A stretch of DNA of 64,000 nucleotides from Picochlorum sp. 'celeri' (Eukaryota; Chlorophyta; Trebouxiophyceae). Positions 20,955-30,765 of the stretch are shown here, piece after piece. The position numbers and the translations under genes were made by a program. Position 1 is the first letter of the stretch, and each line of letters begins with the position of its first letter. Under the pieces are notes generated by a model. It saw nothing but the letters and a program-made list of their open reading frames with translations. It was not told where the DNA came from and did not search any database. The DNA lies in NCBI GenBank assembly GCA_010909725.1, contig JAACMV010000024.1, forward strand, positions 1,364,001-1,428,000. Reading direction: 5' to 3'.

Positions 20955-21341
20955 ATTTTCCTAGCTATACCGATACCGTATGCATAGTGTCGCTTCAAAT
21001 TCTCTCTCAACAACCGCAGAAAAGTTGTCTACATGCAACTGTCCTTCTTCTTTTGATTCATTCAGCCATGTTTTAATGGGATTTATGAACAATACAATAA
21101 TAGTATAGACGTACTTGGTCAACATAAGACTGCCTGGGAACGAACAAACAAAAAAGTGTTTCAAACTATCGAATCAAGGAACTCAACAGTCCTCATACCT
21201 AGCAATCACAGCACAAAATGCATCCATACCGATCTATACAAAGATATAAACAACTGCAAAGACCACTGAAGGGTACCAGGTGGTCAATCGGTTCACAAGG
21301 GTAGTGGGCGTTGACGACACTGTTTCAATTTCAATCGAAGC
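20955..21341. other. divergent spacer between SHPRH and the J-domain gene
   Basis: About 390 bp upstream of both genes. No gene, repeat or clear core promoter motif was seen; no perfect heat-shock element is present despite the co-chaperone neighbour. Confidence 0.5.
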
Positions 21342-23073
21342 ATGGTCGCTGAAAATAGGCAAACTGACCCCTGGGGACAGGTATGTTGTCATTATTTAAT
21401 GTCCAAGTCTGGTATATATGCATGGATAGGCTTCAATCTGAGTAAGCCCTGATAAAGAAGAATGCGTTGACCAAGTTGCACTCCGTGGGTCTGACGTACG
21501 CCATATATGCGTGCAGATAGAGGATCTGGAAGGTAGAGCTCTATATGATGCCCTTCATGTGGAACCACGGGCGACAACGGCTGACATTCGCAAGGCATAT
21601 AGACAGCTGGCACGGGTACACCATCCAGATAAAGGAGGAGATGGGCGGGTGTTTTCAACAATTCGGCATGCCTATGAGGTTCTCACGGATCCTACCCGGC
21701 GGTCAGTATATGACCGATGGGCGAAAGAGTTGGAGTTCAGATACGTGCGACACACCACATCTGCTGCGGCGACAGCGCAAGGGGGTGAGGATGTTCTCTT
21801 GGATGAATTCGAAGGCCTTGGTCTGTCATGTGACCCAGCAACCCAACTTGTCGTGACCTGTGAAGTATGTCGAAGGCCAGCGACGAAAGAGTGTTGGACC
21901 TGTAAAATGCAGATTTGCGAGTTTTGCACGCTGAAAAGGCATTGGAAAGATGGATATCCCTTGCATTGGCCTCTCATCAACTCTGACCACATGAGGGAGA
22001 AGTTGGCCATGAAGGAACTGGAACATAAAAAGAAGGAAGATGCTCGCCTCACGGATCAAGCGAATCCAAATTTCAGATCCGAAGCAGAACTGAAGGATAT
22101 TCGAGCATTCAAGGAAGCAGCCTATGAAATACTGGAACAGCACCCAGACACAGCCAAGAGATCACAGGTATATGATTTGAGACTCGCGAAATTTTACATG
22201 TGGGCTCAGACACCATCTCACATCATCATTGCGTGCAAAATCCCCACAGGGTATAGTGACACAGAGCTTGTGATTGAAATCAATGGCCATGTGTTGGTCA
22301 TCCAGGCTGAGAATTCTCCTCCTCTGATTGAAAGAGCTTTTGCAGAGCCTATCGACACGACACAGCCCATTGAAACTTTCAAGACGACAGATAACACGAC
22401 ATGTATTCTATTAATTCAGAAACATGAATGGAACCATCACTGGCCCAAGCTCTTTGAAGGAGATAGTGATGGCAGCAGGTGCCTTGTTCCTGCATATGAC
22501 ATGTACGAAGGTGAGGATGACGTCATTCTACAGATTGAACTACCATTCTGGATTGAACCAGAAGACGTTGCCGTAGATATTACAGAGCATGGTATTAATG
22601 TCATGGTAAAGAATTGTGCACATGTTGCAAGACAGTTTTGGAGACATGCAGAGGAAGAAAGCAAACGAGATGACTATCGAGTGGTCAATGTCGAAGAATG
22701 CTCGTGGCATTTGGAAGACGATATCGACGCCTCTGGAGGAAAATGCAAGATTCTGTGCATCACGCTCATCCGTCCAGAACTCACTGATGATGAAATCAAA
22801 TGGAAGAAGAGAGTGAGGCAAGATAATCGACAGGGCAAACGACGTGGCGGTGCCATCGATCGAAAAGGGTGGAGATTTTTCGCTGATGATGAAGATGAGT
22901 ACGATTTGGAAGACTACTTGCAGGCTCTTTGCCTGGTCAAAGGTGGCAAGACATTTGTTCCTGTCAAGCCATGGGATCATCAGGACAATCTGGAATCGAG
23001 ATGGACAACCAGCATGTATGAAATATCACCCCGTGCTCGTGAATTTGTATCAAAAATTCAAGATGAATCATAA
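21342..23073 (+). CDS. J-domain co-chaperone with zinc-binding and two CS-like domains
   Basis: Probable HSP70/HSP90 co-chaperone of 531 residues. A 13-codon first exon (21342-21380) is joined through a 136-nt intron (donor GTATGT) to 21517-23073, in phase; the long frame itself has no ATG before the J domain. The J domain spans about 20-82 with the HPD triad at 49-51. A cysteine/histidine cluster follows (C128, C131, C139, C142, C147, C150, then H155 and H163), similar to a B-box-type zinc site. Two regions (about 235-320 and 335-455) have p23/NudC-like CS character: alternating beta strands, with DVILQIELPFWIEPEDVAVDI in the second. The C-terminus is acidic, then ends without a signal. The J, zinc and CS parts suggest coupling of HSP70 recruitment to HSP90-type client binding; this is inference. 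Confidence 0.82.
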
Positions 23074-23193
23074 ATGACCATGTAAAAGGATATGATACAG
23101 TACTCTTTCATACCTATGCAATAGCACAGAGCTCTTGGTCGTTGTCAACCAACGACAAAGTACAAAGTGATATTTCGAGGGATTCTGATCGCC

Positions 23194-26100
23194 ATGGGGG
23201 ATATACAGCAGACTAAAAATAATAAAAATACTCCAGCTCTGTCAGATATAATATGGAATGGCGAGGTGTTCGCAAAAGGAGTCGATCCCAATCGTCAGTG
23301 GCTGAATTTAAACATGGTGCCTCCAAAGATAAATGCAGCTGGGATGCATTTGAAAAAACTATGTGCATGTTCAAATGACTATTTCAGTGGGTTTCAGAGG
23401 GGAGAGGGGTGCTCTTGCTTTGGGCCCAAAGGGGTATTGTTGGCCAAGACGAAAACCTTGTACCTGTCCATGAACGACTTTGATAGCGTTGAGGGTATCG
23501 AGCGGTTTCGAGAGCTCCGCTCGCTTTCTCTGTCGGATAATTTTCTTCGACGGGTTCCTCGAGGGTTGCGACTGCTCGTCGATCTGCGACGGTTGAACAT
23601 GGCTGGTAATCCTTTTGAAGAGTGGTATTGGAGGGAAAAGGTGCTCTTCCTATGTCCACGTTTGGTCGAGTTGGATGGTACACGTATCACAGACAAGGGT
23701 AGAAAAGTTTCTATACGTCAATATAGGCAAGCATGTATGCTTTGGAATGTACTGGGTTTGGTCAAGGCGTTGGCAGGAATACTGAGCAGAACGTCTTTTG
23801 AAATGCATGTTGTTGTTGGGTCGCTTGTTGAACTCAAAAGAGATGTATATCAATCTATCGGCCTAGATGATGAACACGTGGGAGAGGAAGATGATACGCT
23901 CGAATTCTTTTATTGTGCGCTGAAACGGGCGACGGATGGTTGTCTGGCCATTGTACATGTTGGAGAGGATGATGAGTATCCATGTGTGTCTTCTTCTTGT
24001 GCTGATATGGTTGCATCGTGCGTGGATACGTGGAACAAAATCGGATGGCATCCGTGGGAGGATGAGTTTACTTTGTTAGAATTGGTGGAAAGATTGCGGA
24101 CTGCATGGGAAGATGGAGATGTGGGTGAGGTGGAAAGGGTTGTTTTTGACATGTGGTCAGAATTTTATGTGTTTGCATGCCATGTGAGGATACATTCAGA
24201 TACACATACAGACTCTATAGGTGGTGACACCACCATGCTGCATGAGCTGGAATGTCAAGATGATGTGGACGATATCGAAGAAGAAGAAGAAGAAGAACAG
24301 CAGAGAGAAGAAGAGCGCGCTGAGAAGCGCAAGATTGAACAATGCATTGCTGAATATGCAAGGCTTCTGGACGAAAAAGATGCTATTGTCACGCAAATGA
24401 TGAAGGAAAAGAAATCTATGGAGGTCCAGAATAGTACATTGAAGACAGAGCTTGAGGCAGAGCGTGAAACGACGCACAAGCTGTGCATGGACAAGGAGGA
24501 AATTTCTATTGTTGTGCGTTCCATCCAGCAGAGTCTTGAAGAGAGCAACCAGGATCGAGAGAGGCTTCAGCAGACCATCAAACGTATGCAATGTGAGTTC
24601 AACAAACAATTGGAAGAGAAAGAAAAACTGGAAGAAAAGTATCAGGAGCTGAAGCGGTTGCACATGGTTGTATCTGATGAAGCCGTACACCGTTTGGAAG
24701 AGCAGAGGAGAAGCATGCTGGCCATGGAAAAAGAGATAGATTTGCTCAAAAAGCAGCCTATTGCCCCACTCAAAATTTCTATAGTATCACCGGATGTTAC
24801 AGATGCACTGGAATCCAAAGATCGGCGTATATCTCTGTTACAAGGGCGCGTAGATGATTTGGAGATGTGGCAGACGCAGTTGGAGCAGGCACAAGCCTTT
24901 CGGAGTTCATGGGATGACGCTTCCTGGCAGAGGGGTCTTCAGCGATCTTTTATTGCATGGAAAAAGCATTGTTATAGGAAATCAATCGTTGACAAGTTTG
25001 AAAAGCGCCTGTCCGCACTCTACTCCCGCATGAATAGGAAGTGCATCTTTGATGCTCTTTTGCTTTGTAGCACAAGATCCAAGCGCATCCATGGTATAGA
25101 AACACAAAGGGAGCAGCACATACTTTACCGAATGATGATGGCTTGGAAATCACATGTGTCTACAAGCCGAGCGGTGAGAGATTTCGTTGAAAAGAGGGTA
25201 GCAAGGACGAAGAGGTTTGCTCTTGATGCCATGCATGACAACCATCTAGAGTGGAAGCACAGGCTGCGTCAAAGTTTAGACAAAGCGATGCAATTTCACA
25301 ATACAATAAACCAAAAGAGAGCTTTCTTGTCATGGGTGTCGGAATGGAACGCGTCAAAGCTCGAGAACTCTGCCAAACTCTACCAGCATGCCGCATGCAA
25401 TGCCAGTAAGACGTCGAGACAATGCCTGCTCGCGTGGAAAGACTCGGTAAGAGACAGCAGATTGGATGAGCGAGCAATTCAAATGGATAGATATAGGACG
25501 CTGAAGAATAGCCTCAGGATACTGCGGGAATATGCATCATATCAGCTGCATTTGAGAGATGCATGCACCATACTGCAGAAGCATTGTGTTACCAATGCAC
25601 TTTGCAGAGTCTGGAGTCACTGGAGACATGCTGTACATATATCTCGCGAAGAAATTTTAGAGTCGCGTCGGCAAGACCTGCGTCGAATACTATGTTTATG
25701 GCGCAGCGAAACAAAAAAGTCAAAACAAATCCTCACAATGCAATGGCAGTGCCTCAATCACTGGAGAGTCCAAGCATGGAATCACCTGAGGTCCACATAC
25801 GCTACCCAGAATCAAAACTATCACAGAATATTGTTGTACCATTACTTTGTGCGTTGGAAACTCGCCAGGATACATACGCATCTGGAGCATGCCAATGCAA
25901 CACTCCAGGCCAAGGATGTGCAACTCGGACAACTCACATCCCTCTGCAACTCATCTTCAGTGATGCACAGGACACGAGAGCGAACTATGAAAAAGCAAAT
26001 GATAAAACTGAAGAAAGAGTTGATACATGCGCGTACAGACCTCGCCTTGAAGACAACAGAAGCAGAAGAAACAATGAGAAGACACAAGGCACTCGAGTCT

Positions 26101-26211
26101 CAACTGACACTCAGGTTGCGGGCAGCAGAGAGCATTAAAACATCCGCATTAACACGTGCCCAACTCTCCCAACATGAAAATATCGTTCTACATTCATTGA
26201 TGACAGCATGA
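23194..26211 (+). CDS. LRR, coiled-coil and Sfi1-like repeat protein (probable centriolar/basal-body protein)
   Basis: A 1005-residue protein; the ATG at 23194 is the first in frame. Residues about 80-165 form an LRR cap domain of the SDS22/LRRcap type (LYLSMNDFDSVEGIERF..., LRSLSLSDNFLRRVP, LRRLNMAGNPF, CPRLVELDGTRIT). An acidic stretch and a long coiled coil follow (about 360-570). The C-terminal third (about 575-930) contains at least nine Sfi1-like units with a hydrophobic residue two or three positions before Trp-Lys/Arg: FIAWKK, MMAWKS, HLEWKH, FLSWVS, LLAWKD, WSHWRH, LCLWRS, LNHWRV, FVRWKL. Sfi1 units bind centrin. The combination suggests a scaffold at centrioles or basal bodies. It is not a known orthologue that I can name. 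It converges on the desaturase with 64 bp between stops. Confidence 0.78.
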   Translation: MGDIQQTKNNKNTPALSDIIWNGEVFAKGVDPNRQWLNLNMVPPKINAAGMHLKKLCACSNDYFSGFQRGEGCSCFGPKGVLLAKTKTLYLSMNDFDSVEGIERFRELRSLSLSDNFLRRVPRGLRLLVDLRRLNMAGNPFEEWYWREKVLFLCPRLVELDGTRITDKGRKVSIRQYRQACMLWNVLGLVKALAGILSRTSFEMHVVVGSLVELKRDVYQSIGLDDEHVGEEDDTLEFFYCALKRATDGCLAIVHVGEDDEYPCVSSSCADMVASCVDTWNKIGWHPWEDEFTLLELVERLRTAWEDGDVGEVERVVFDMWSEFYVFACHVRIHSDTHTDSIGGDTTMLHELECQDDVDDIEEEEEEEQQREEERAEKRKIEQCIAEYARLLDEKDAIVTQMMKEKKSMEVQNSTLKTELEAERETTHKLCMDKEEISIVVRSIQQSLEESNQDRERLQQTIKRMQCEFNKQLEEKEKLEEKYQELKRLHMVVSDEAVHRLEEQRRSMLAMEKEIDLLKKQPIAPLKISIVSPDVTDALESKDRRISLLQGRVDDLEMWQTQLEQAQAFRSSWDDASWQRGLQRSFIAWKKHCYRKSIVDKFEKRLSALYSRMNRKCIFDALLLCSTRSKRIHGIETQREQHILYRMMMAWKSHVSTSRAVRDFVEKRVARTKRFALDAMHDNHLEWKHRLRQSLDKAMQFHNTINQKRAFLSWVSEWNASKLENSAKLYQHAACNASKTSRQCLLAWKDSVRDSRLDERAIQMDRYRTLKNSLRILREYASYQLHLRDACTILQKHCVTNALCRVWSHWRHAVHISREEILESRRQDLRRILCLWRSETKKSKQILTMQWQCLNHWRVQAWNHLRSTYATQNQNYHRILLYHYFVRWKLARIHTHLEHANATLQAKDVQLGQLTSLCNSSSVMHRTRERTMKKQMIKLKKELIHARTDLALKTTEAEETMRRHKALESQLTLRLRAAESIKTSALTRAQLSQHENIVLHSLMTA

Positions 26212-26275
26212 ATTTACAGGGTTTAAAAAATTAGAAAGCATAAATTGTTGAAAATTCCTGGACGACGTGCATCAT

Positions 26276-27466
26276 CTACAGTGCCAATCGAGCCTTTTGC
26301 TTCTCAGAGGGCAGCTTGATGTTCGTTGCAAGACCACACGCTTCAAGGGCTTTAATCACCATCCACGTCATGTCAATCTGCCACCATTCAAGCCCATGCC
26401 GAGCAGAAAACTCAAACGCATGATGGTTGTTATGCCATCCCTCTCCAAACGCAAGAATACCAACCCACCAGTTATTTCGCGACAAATCACCGGTATTGTA
26501 TGTCTGATTACCCCAGACATGTGCTGCAGAGTTCACAAACCATGTAATATGGTACACCCACACAATGCGGAGTGCACCTCCCCACACAACAGCAGGGAGC
26601 CCTCCAAGCGCATACAGCACTGCAAACTGAGCAGCCACGTGCCACGCATAATACTTTTCCAAATGTCTGTAGAATGGGTCTTTGTACATATCTGATGCAT
26701 TGGTCCTGTCATGCACTCGCTCCAGCGTTGTCTCGTGATCCAACAACCATCCCATATGAGACCACCAGAACCCTTCATATGGAGAATGTGGATCCAATGG
26801 CGTATCGCAATGAAGATGGTGATATCTATGGCTGGACACCCACTCGGCAGGATCTCCCTGCACCGCCAACACACCACAGTATGCAAGAATATACTCCAAC
26901 CACTTTGGTGTCTGGAATGATCTGTGAGACAGCTGCCTATGGAACGAGAGGGTAATACCAAGGCATCCAGACACGAAATAGGACCCAAAGAACAGCCACA
27001 CCATTGGCCAAGAGAAGGTCATTGGCGCCAGGCATGCCAACCCGTGCATGCCAAGCATGAACCCAACATAAATCAAATCATTCGTATTATACTCTCTGTT
27101 GAAGAAAAGATTCTTCTTCGGTAATCCATACACATCAGACATGAACACCTTCTTCGCCCCTTCCTCATGAGCCTGAGCTTCCATCACAGGCTTTGGCACA
27201 GCCTTTCTCAGGTTCAACCCCTCTGGTGAATTGAACAACTGCTCATACTGCTTATTGTATGACAGCTCTGACATCTGAGGTGGCTGAACATCATCCTCTT
27301 GCATCACAGGAGTCTCTTCCAACCGCTGAGGAGACGCCACGCGCACTCTCGTCCTCCTCAACGCCCCCATACGCTGACGAATGCTGGTCACGTGACCCTT
27401 CTCCACCGCAACCGGTCTCGCAACCAGACTCCCCAGAGCCACAGTACGTGTCTGAACCAACGCCAT
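26276..27466 (-). CDS. plastid acyl-lipid desaturase (ADS/FAD5-like)
   Basis: A membrane di-iron desaturase that would introduce a double bond into a fatty acyl chain, most likely on plastid glycolipid as in FAD5. One exon encodes 396 residues. The three histidine boxes are HRQLSH (176-181), HRYHH (213-217) and HNNHH (345-349), with the typical GEGWHNNHHAFEFSARHGLEWWQID block. Four membrane spans surround them. About 45 N-terminal residues are basic and free of acids at first (MALVQTRTVALGSLVARP), fitting a plastid transit peptide. No cytochrome b5 domain is fused, so ferredoxin is the likely electron donor. Regiospecificity cannot be read from sequence. Confidence 0.9.
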   Translation of the reverse strand: MALVQTRTVALGSLVARPVAVEKGHVTSIRQRMGALRRTRVRVASPQRLEETPVMQEDDVQPPQMSELSYNKQYEQLFNSPEGLNLRKAVPKPVMEAQAHEEGAKKVFMSDVYGLPKKNLFFNREYNTNDLIYVGFMLGMHGLACLAPMTFSWPMVWLFFGSYFVSGCLGITLSFHRQLSHRSFQTPKWLEYILAYCGVLAVQGDPAEWVSSHRYHHLHCDTPLDPHSPYEGFWWSHMGWLLDHETTLERVHDRTNASDMYKDPFYRHLEKYYAWHVAAQFAVLYALGGLPAVVWGGALRIVWVYHITWFVNSAAHVWGNQTYNTGDLSRNNWWVGILAFGEGWHNNHHAFEFSARHGLEWWQIDMTWMVIKALEACGLATNIKLPSEKQKARLAL

Positions 27467-28061
27467 AATTCCTTTTCAAGCTTTCAGAGAATTGTTCGTT
27501 TGTTTGGATAAATAAACGCGCCGACAGAATCAAAAACACGCGTCTGTGGCGTCAAACTATCCTCAGAATCCGTAGATAACGTTCAGATAGACTCGACTGC
27601 ACAACACCATACACGATTAATTCCAACTGAAAACCACCCCATGGTTACATATTTCCAATCAGACACCCACAGCCGCCCCTTTGGTTCAATTGAAGAAAAG
27701 GGATGGGCGAGACAGATGGATGACGACGCACTGACCCACCTTTCAGTATGCTTTCGAATCAATTAATGGTCCATATACCTGTTAATAGTTTCTTATAATG
27801 GTATATGAAATGAATAAAATTATAAAATGCCGCTGCGGCTGGGATACGAGGTGATACATTGGTAGAGACACGTGCATGCAGAATTCTGCACCAGCACACG
27901 CCCCGTCACGGTGCCTCTTCTTGTGTGTACAGGAGCCATGTGACATGGCAGTCGTCATCTCAGCAGGGGGGGTTGCCTTCCTGGAAGGGACAGACAACCT
28001 TTTGTATGCCATATAGTCGTTCTGGTTACATCATTATTCGGTTTGTGTGAAAATTTCATTA
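27467..28061. other. spacer between desaturase and ABC1 kinase
   Basis: About 600 bp between the desaturase start and the ABC1 kinase stop, both on the minus strand. It holds the desaturase promoter and the kinase 3' end. No motif stood out. Confidence 0.5.
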
Positions 28062-29789
28062 TTATGCAGGCATGACTTGAATGTGGAATGTCTTTTTTGT
28101 GGCAGGATCCTTTGTGGATGATGATGTGGCGTCGTCGTCGGATTGTGGTTGCTCCAACACTTTTTCTTCTTCATGGTGAATACCACCAGCGATGAGTACA
28201 ATCCATGCCGCCAATTTCATGGCGGCAATGTGCAGCCAGAGTCTCCATCGCTTCATCCTTGATTTCATCACACCAACATACTCTACTCGCTTGTTGCTCT
28301 GTGTCTTCACCTTGAGTCCTTTCAACGCTTCGACGGCATTGACACGTAATCTATCCGCAATGTTCGTGCCAAGTCTGGAGCACGTGTGTCTGACAATTGT
28401 CATGGCTCTCAGGCAGTCTGCAAGGTCCTGAGGGCAGGATTTCATGGCATTTCTGATATCCTGCATCCCACCGAATCCTACCTTGTTTCTAGCTTTCAGT
28501 CGTTCTTCTGGAGTCATCGTATCCCAGTCTCGAGGTTTCAGCATGGCAGGGAGCACTCTACCTGTCGTCTCCCCTGCCAATTGAATTGCAGCTGTTGTGG
28601 CTGTGGCAGCATCATTCAGCACAAACGCACACCACATCATACAGTATAATAATCGCATATCAGATGGTAAGTTAAAGTACAGTCCATGATCGATAAGGAC
28701 CAATTGAGGGCGTGGGTGTCGGCGCCATGGTGTCAAAATATTTGATGATGGGGGCAATGCTCTGACAAAGACATTTCCTGGGTGCATATCTCCATGAACA
28801 AAACCATGGGAACACATCATCTCAGCTGCAACACCCTGAAACAGTAACGCAACTTGTCGTGGAGATAAACCTGCTTTCTTCAACTCTTCTTTATCGCTCA
28901 CTTTAATACCCTGTATCCATTCCATGCATAAAAGGCGCTTTGAAGACCACCTAGGAAACAACCTAGGCACCACAATATCATCTCTGTCTGCGAAGCAAAT
29001 AGCCAATCGAGCAGCGTTATCTGCTTCATTTCTAAAATCTAATTCTTCGGATAACTTCTCTCGAATCTCTTTCAAAAACCAACGCCAATCGCTGACTCGG
29101 AACACAAGTGTTGCAAACCCAGCAAGCAGTGTCATTGCTGCCAAATCAGCGTGTAATGCGCTCTCCAAACCAGGATACTGAATTTTCACAGCGACATCTG
29201 TCCCATCCTTCAGTCGAGCTTTATGAACCTGTGCCAACGACGCCGCTGCAGTGGCTTTTGACTCAAATGCTTCAAATACCTCTTCCACCTTGTGACCCAA
29301 CTCAACCTCCAAAGCTTTCTTAATCGCTACAAATGGCCTCGGCGGAACACTATCTTCCAACTTTTCCAACATTTCTCTATACTCTGGAGGAAGCGTGGTC
29401 AGTGATGCCGCCGTCTGACCCGCCTTGACATACACACCTCCATTCTTTTGACACACCCGCAGCAATCCATGCGCCACCTGTCGATGCATCTTGCTCATAG
29501 CGTCTTGATACATCTCCTGAAACGAAGGATGAGAAGAATACTTCCATGTATAATATAATGTAAACCGTTTATATCGATACGCAGACCGAATCCCCCACAA
29601 GACCATTCTCACAATACGAGGACCAGCTTTCACAATCTCAAACCTAGACCCATACGCCACCACAAGCCCAACCACCACCACTACCAGCATGGCGATATCA
29701 AACACTGCCATCCCATCAATGATGATGGGATCCAGCTGCATATGCTGGGTGTTGCCAGTAAAGGCAATGTCACTCAAGCCCCATGCCAT
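28062..29789 (-). CDS. ABC1/ADCK (UbiB-family) atypical kinase
   Basis: A 575-residue UbiB-family protein, linked in other species to quinone or isoprenoid lipid metabolism in mitochondria or plastids. Family motifs are all present: the KxGQ-type segment YVKAGQTAASLTTLPPEY, the Ala-rich loop AAASLAQVHKA, the VAVKIQYPG lysine, the EELDFRNEADNA helix, the catalytic HGDMHPGNVF and the metal-binding LIDHG. A hydrophobic segment lies near the N-terminus (about 27-46) and another near the C-terminus (about 530-545). The order and the ADCK1-like SSKRLLCMEWIQGIKV fit a mitochondrial member, but I see no clear cleavable presequence, so location is open. Confidence 0.88.
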   Translation of the reverse strand: MAWGLSDIAFTGNTQHMQLDPIIIDGMAVFDIAMLVVVVVGLVVAYGSRFEIVKAGPRIVRMVLWGIRSAYRYKRFTLYYTWKYSSHPSFQEMYQDAMSKMHRQVAHGLLRVCQKNGGVYVKAGQTAASLTTLPPEYREMLEKLEDSVPPRPFVAIKKALEVELGHKVEEVFEAFESKATAAASLAQVHKARLKDGTDVAVKIQYPGLESALHADLAAMTLLAGFATLVFRVSDWRWFLKEIREKLSEELDFRNEADNAARLAICFADRDDIVVPRLFPRWSSKRLLCMEWIQGIKVSDKEELKKAGLSPRQVALLFQGVAAEMMCSHGFVHGDMHPGNVFVRALPPSSNILTPWRRHPRPQLVLIDHGLYFNLPSDMRLLYCMMWCAFVLNDAATATTAAIQLAGETTGRVLPAMLKPRDWDTMTPEERLKARNKVGFGGMQDIRNAMKSCPQDLADCLRAMTIVRHTCSRLGTNIADRLRVNAVEALKGLKVKTQSNKRVEYVGVMKSRMKRWRLWLHIAAMKLAAWIVLIAGGIHHEEEKVLEQPQSDDDATSSSTKDPATKKTFHIQVMPA

Positions 29790-30279
29790 GTCTGTTCACT
29801 ATGCCACCTTTCTATGAGGGTATTTCCTTTGTCATGCACGTGTTCTTCTGCAATTATTTAATTTCCAATCTGATTGAAAGATCAGTAAATCATAACCATG
29901 CTAGTTTGTGCGTGTTGACCCGAGTTCGACAGGGACAGCTCCTGAGTTGGACATGGGACGTTCGATGTCCCGAGTGTGACCATGCCACGTCGACAGGTAC
30001 AGTAAATAATTTTACAATTGAAAATAGGAACCATCATAGGGGTGGTAGGATGTCGAGGTGGCATATCGCGCATCTGGAATACCGGTATCGTCGTTGGTAA
30101 TGGACATACTAATTCGGGAATACTCCCGAAATACTGTGTCTATTCCAATCCAGATAGAACAGGAGATGGGAGTCGATCGCCATCGACAATCAGGGTCGAA
30201 GAAATATTTTGTATTCGTTTCGATATCATCATCAAGAGAGGAAAAAGACGGTGTCGTCGAAAGAGGAGATACGAGCAAA
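29790..30279. other. upstream region of the FTR variable-chain gene
   Basis: Divergent from the ABC1 kinase. From 30018 the frame of the FTR chain stays open without an ATG, and its last codons are very Arg/Lys-rich. A donor-like GTGCGT near 29907 and an acceptor-like tract ending near 30156 suggest a first exon here, but no arrangement is compelling. Confidence 0.4.
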
Positions 30280-30620
30280 TGGTGAGAGTACTGCGTGTCG
30301 TGGCGACAGGAAGTGCGCCTCCTGCTGGAGCACAAGTGCGCGTGATCAAGCCAGTTCAGGTGTATCATGTTGGTAAATTTAAGGATGGGTTGAATTTGGA
30401 GGGGCGAGTGGGGACTGTGGTGGAGGATGTCTCGTCGTATGAGGGCAAGGTGTTGTCTGCTACACTGCCTTACAAGGTGGAGTTTTCTGTGGATGGAGAG
30501 GGTGATAAGCCTGTCAAGGTGCTGGCTCATGTAGAAGCAGATGAGATTGAGCTTGCGGATCCTCTGGAGCAGTTCTGCGAGGAGGATCCTTCGGCTGATG
30601 AATGTAGAGTGTATGAGTGA
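30280..30620 (+). CDS. FTRV: ferredoxin:thioredoxin reductase, variable chain
   Basis: The variable subunit stabilises the catalytic FTR chain that passes electrons from photosystem I through ferredoxin to plastid thioredoxins. From the in-frame ATG at 30280 the product is 113 residues. The SH3-like beta barrel is clear: AQVRVIKPVQVYHVGKFKDGLNLEGRVGTVVEDV, then LSATLPYKVEFSV and PVKVLAHVEADEIEL, as in plant and cyanobacterial chains. Only about 18 residues precede the barrel, too little for a normal transit peptide. The frame is open back to 30018 without an ATG, so an upstream exon is likely and the true start is unresolved. Confidence 0.82.
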
Positions 30621-30765
30621 TTGATTTTCTCCAAAATGTTCCATTATTGTTCTTGTACATGGTCGCATAGTTTTCGTAGAAGATATTTAAGAAATATTAT
30701 TGATTTATGAAAGCAATTTAAAAGAAACGCATCAATGAAATGATCAAAATTCGTTGGTTGGCATG

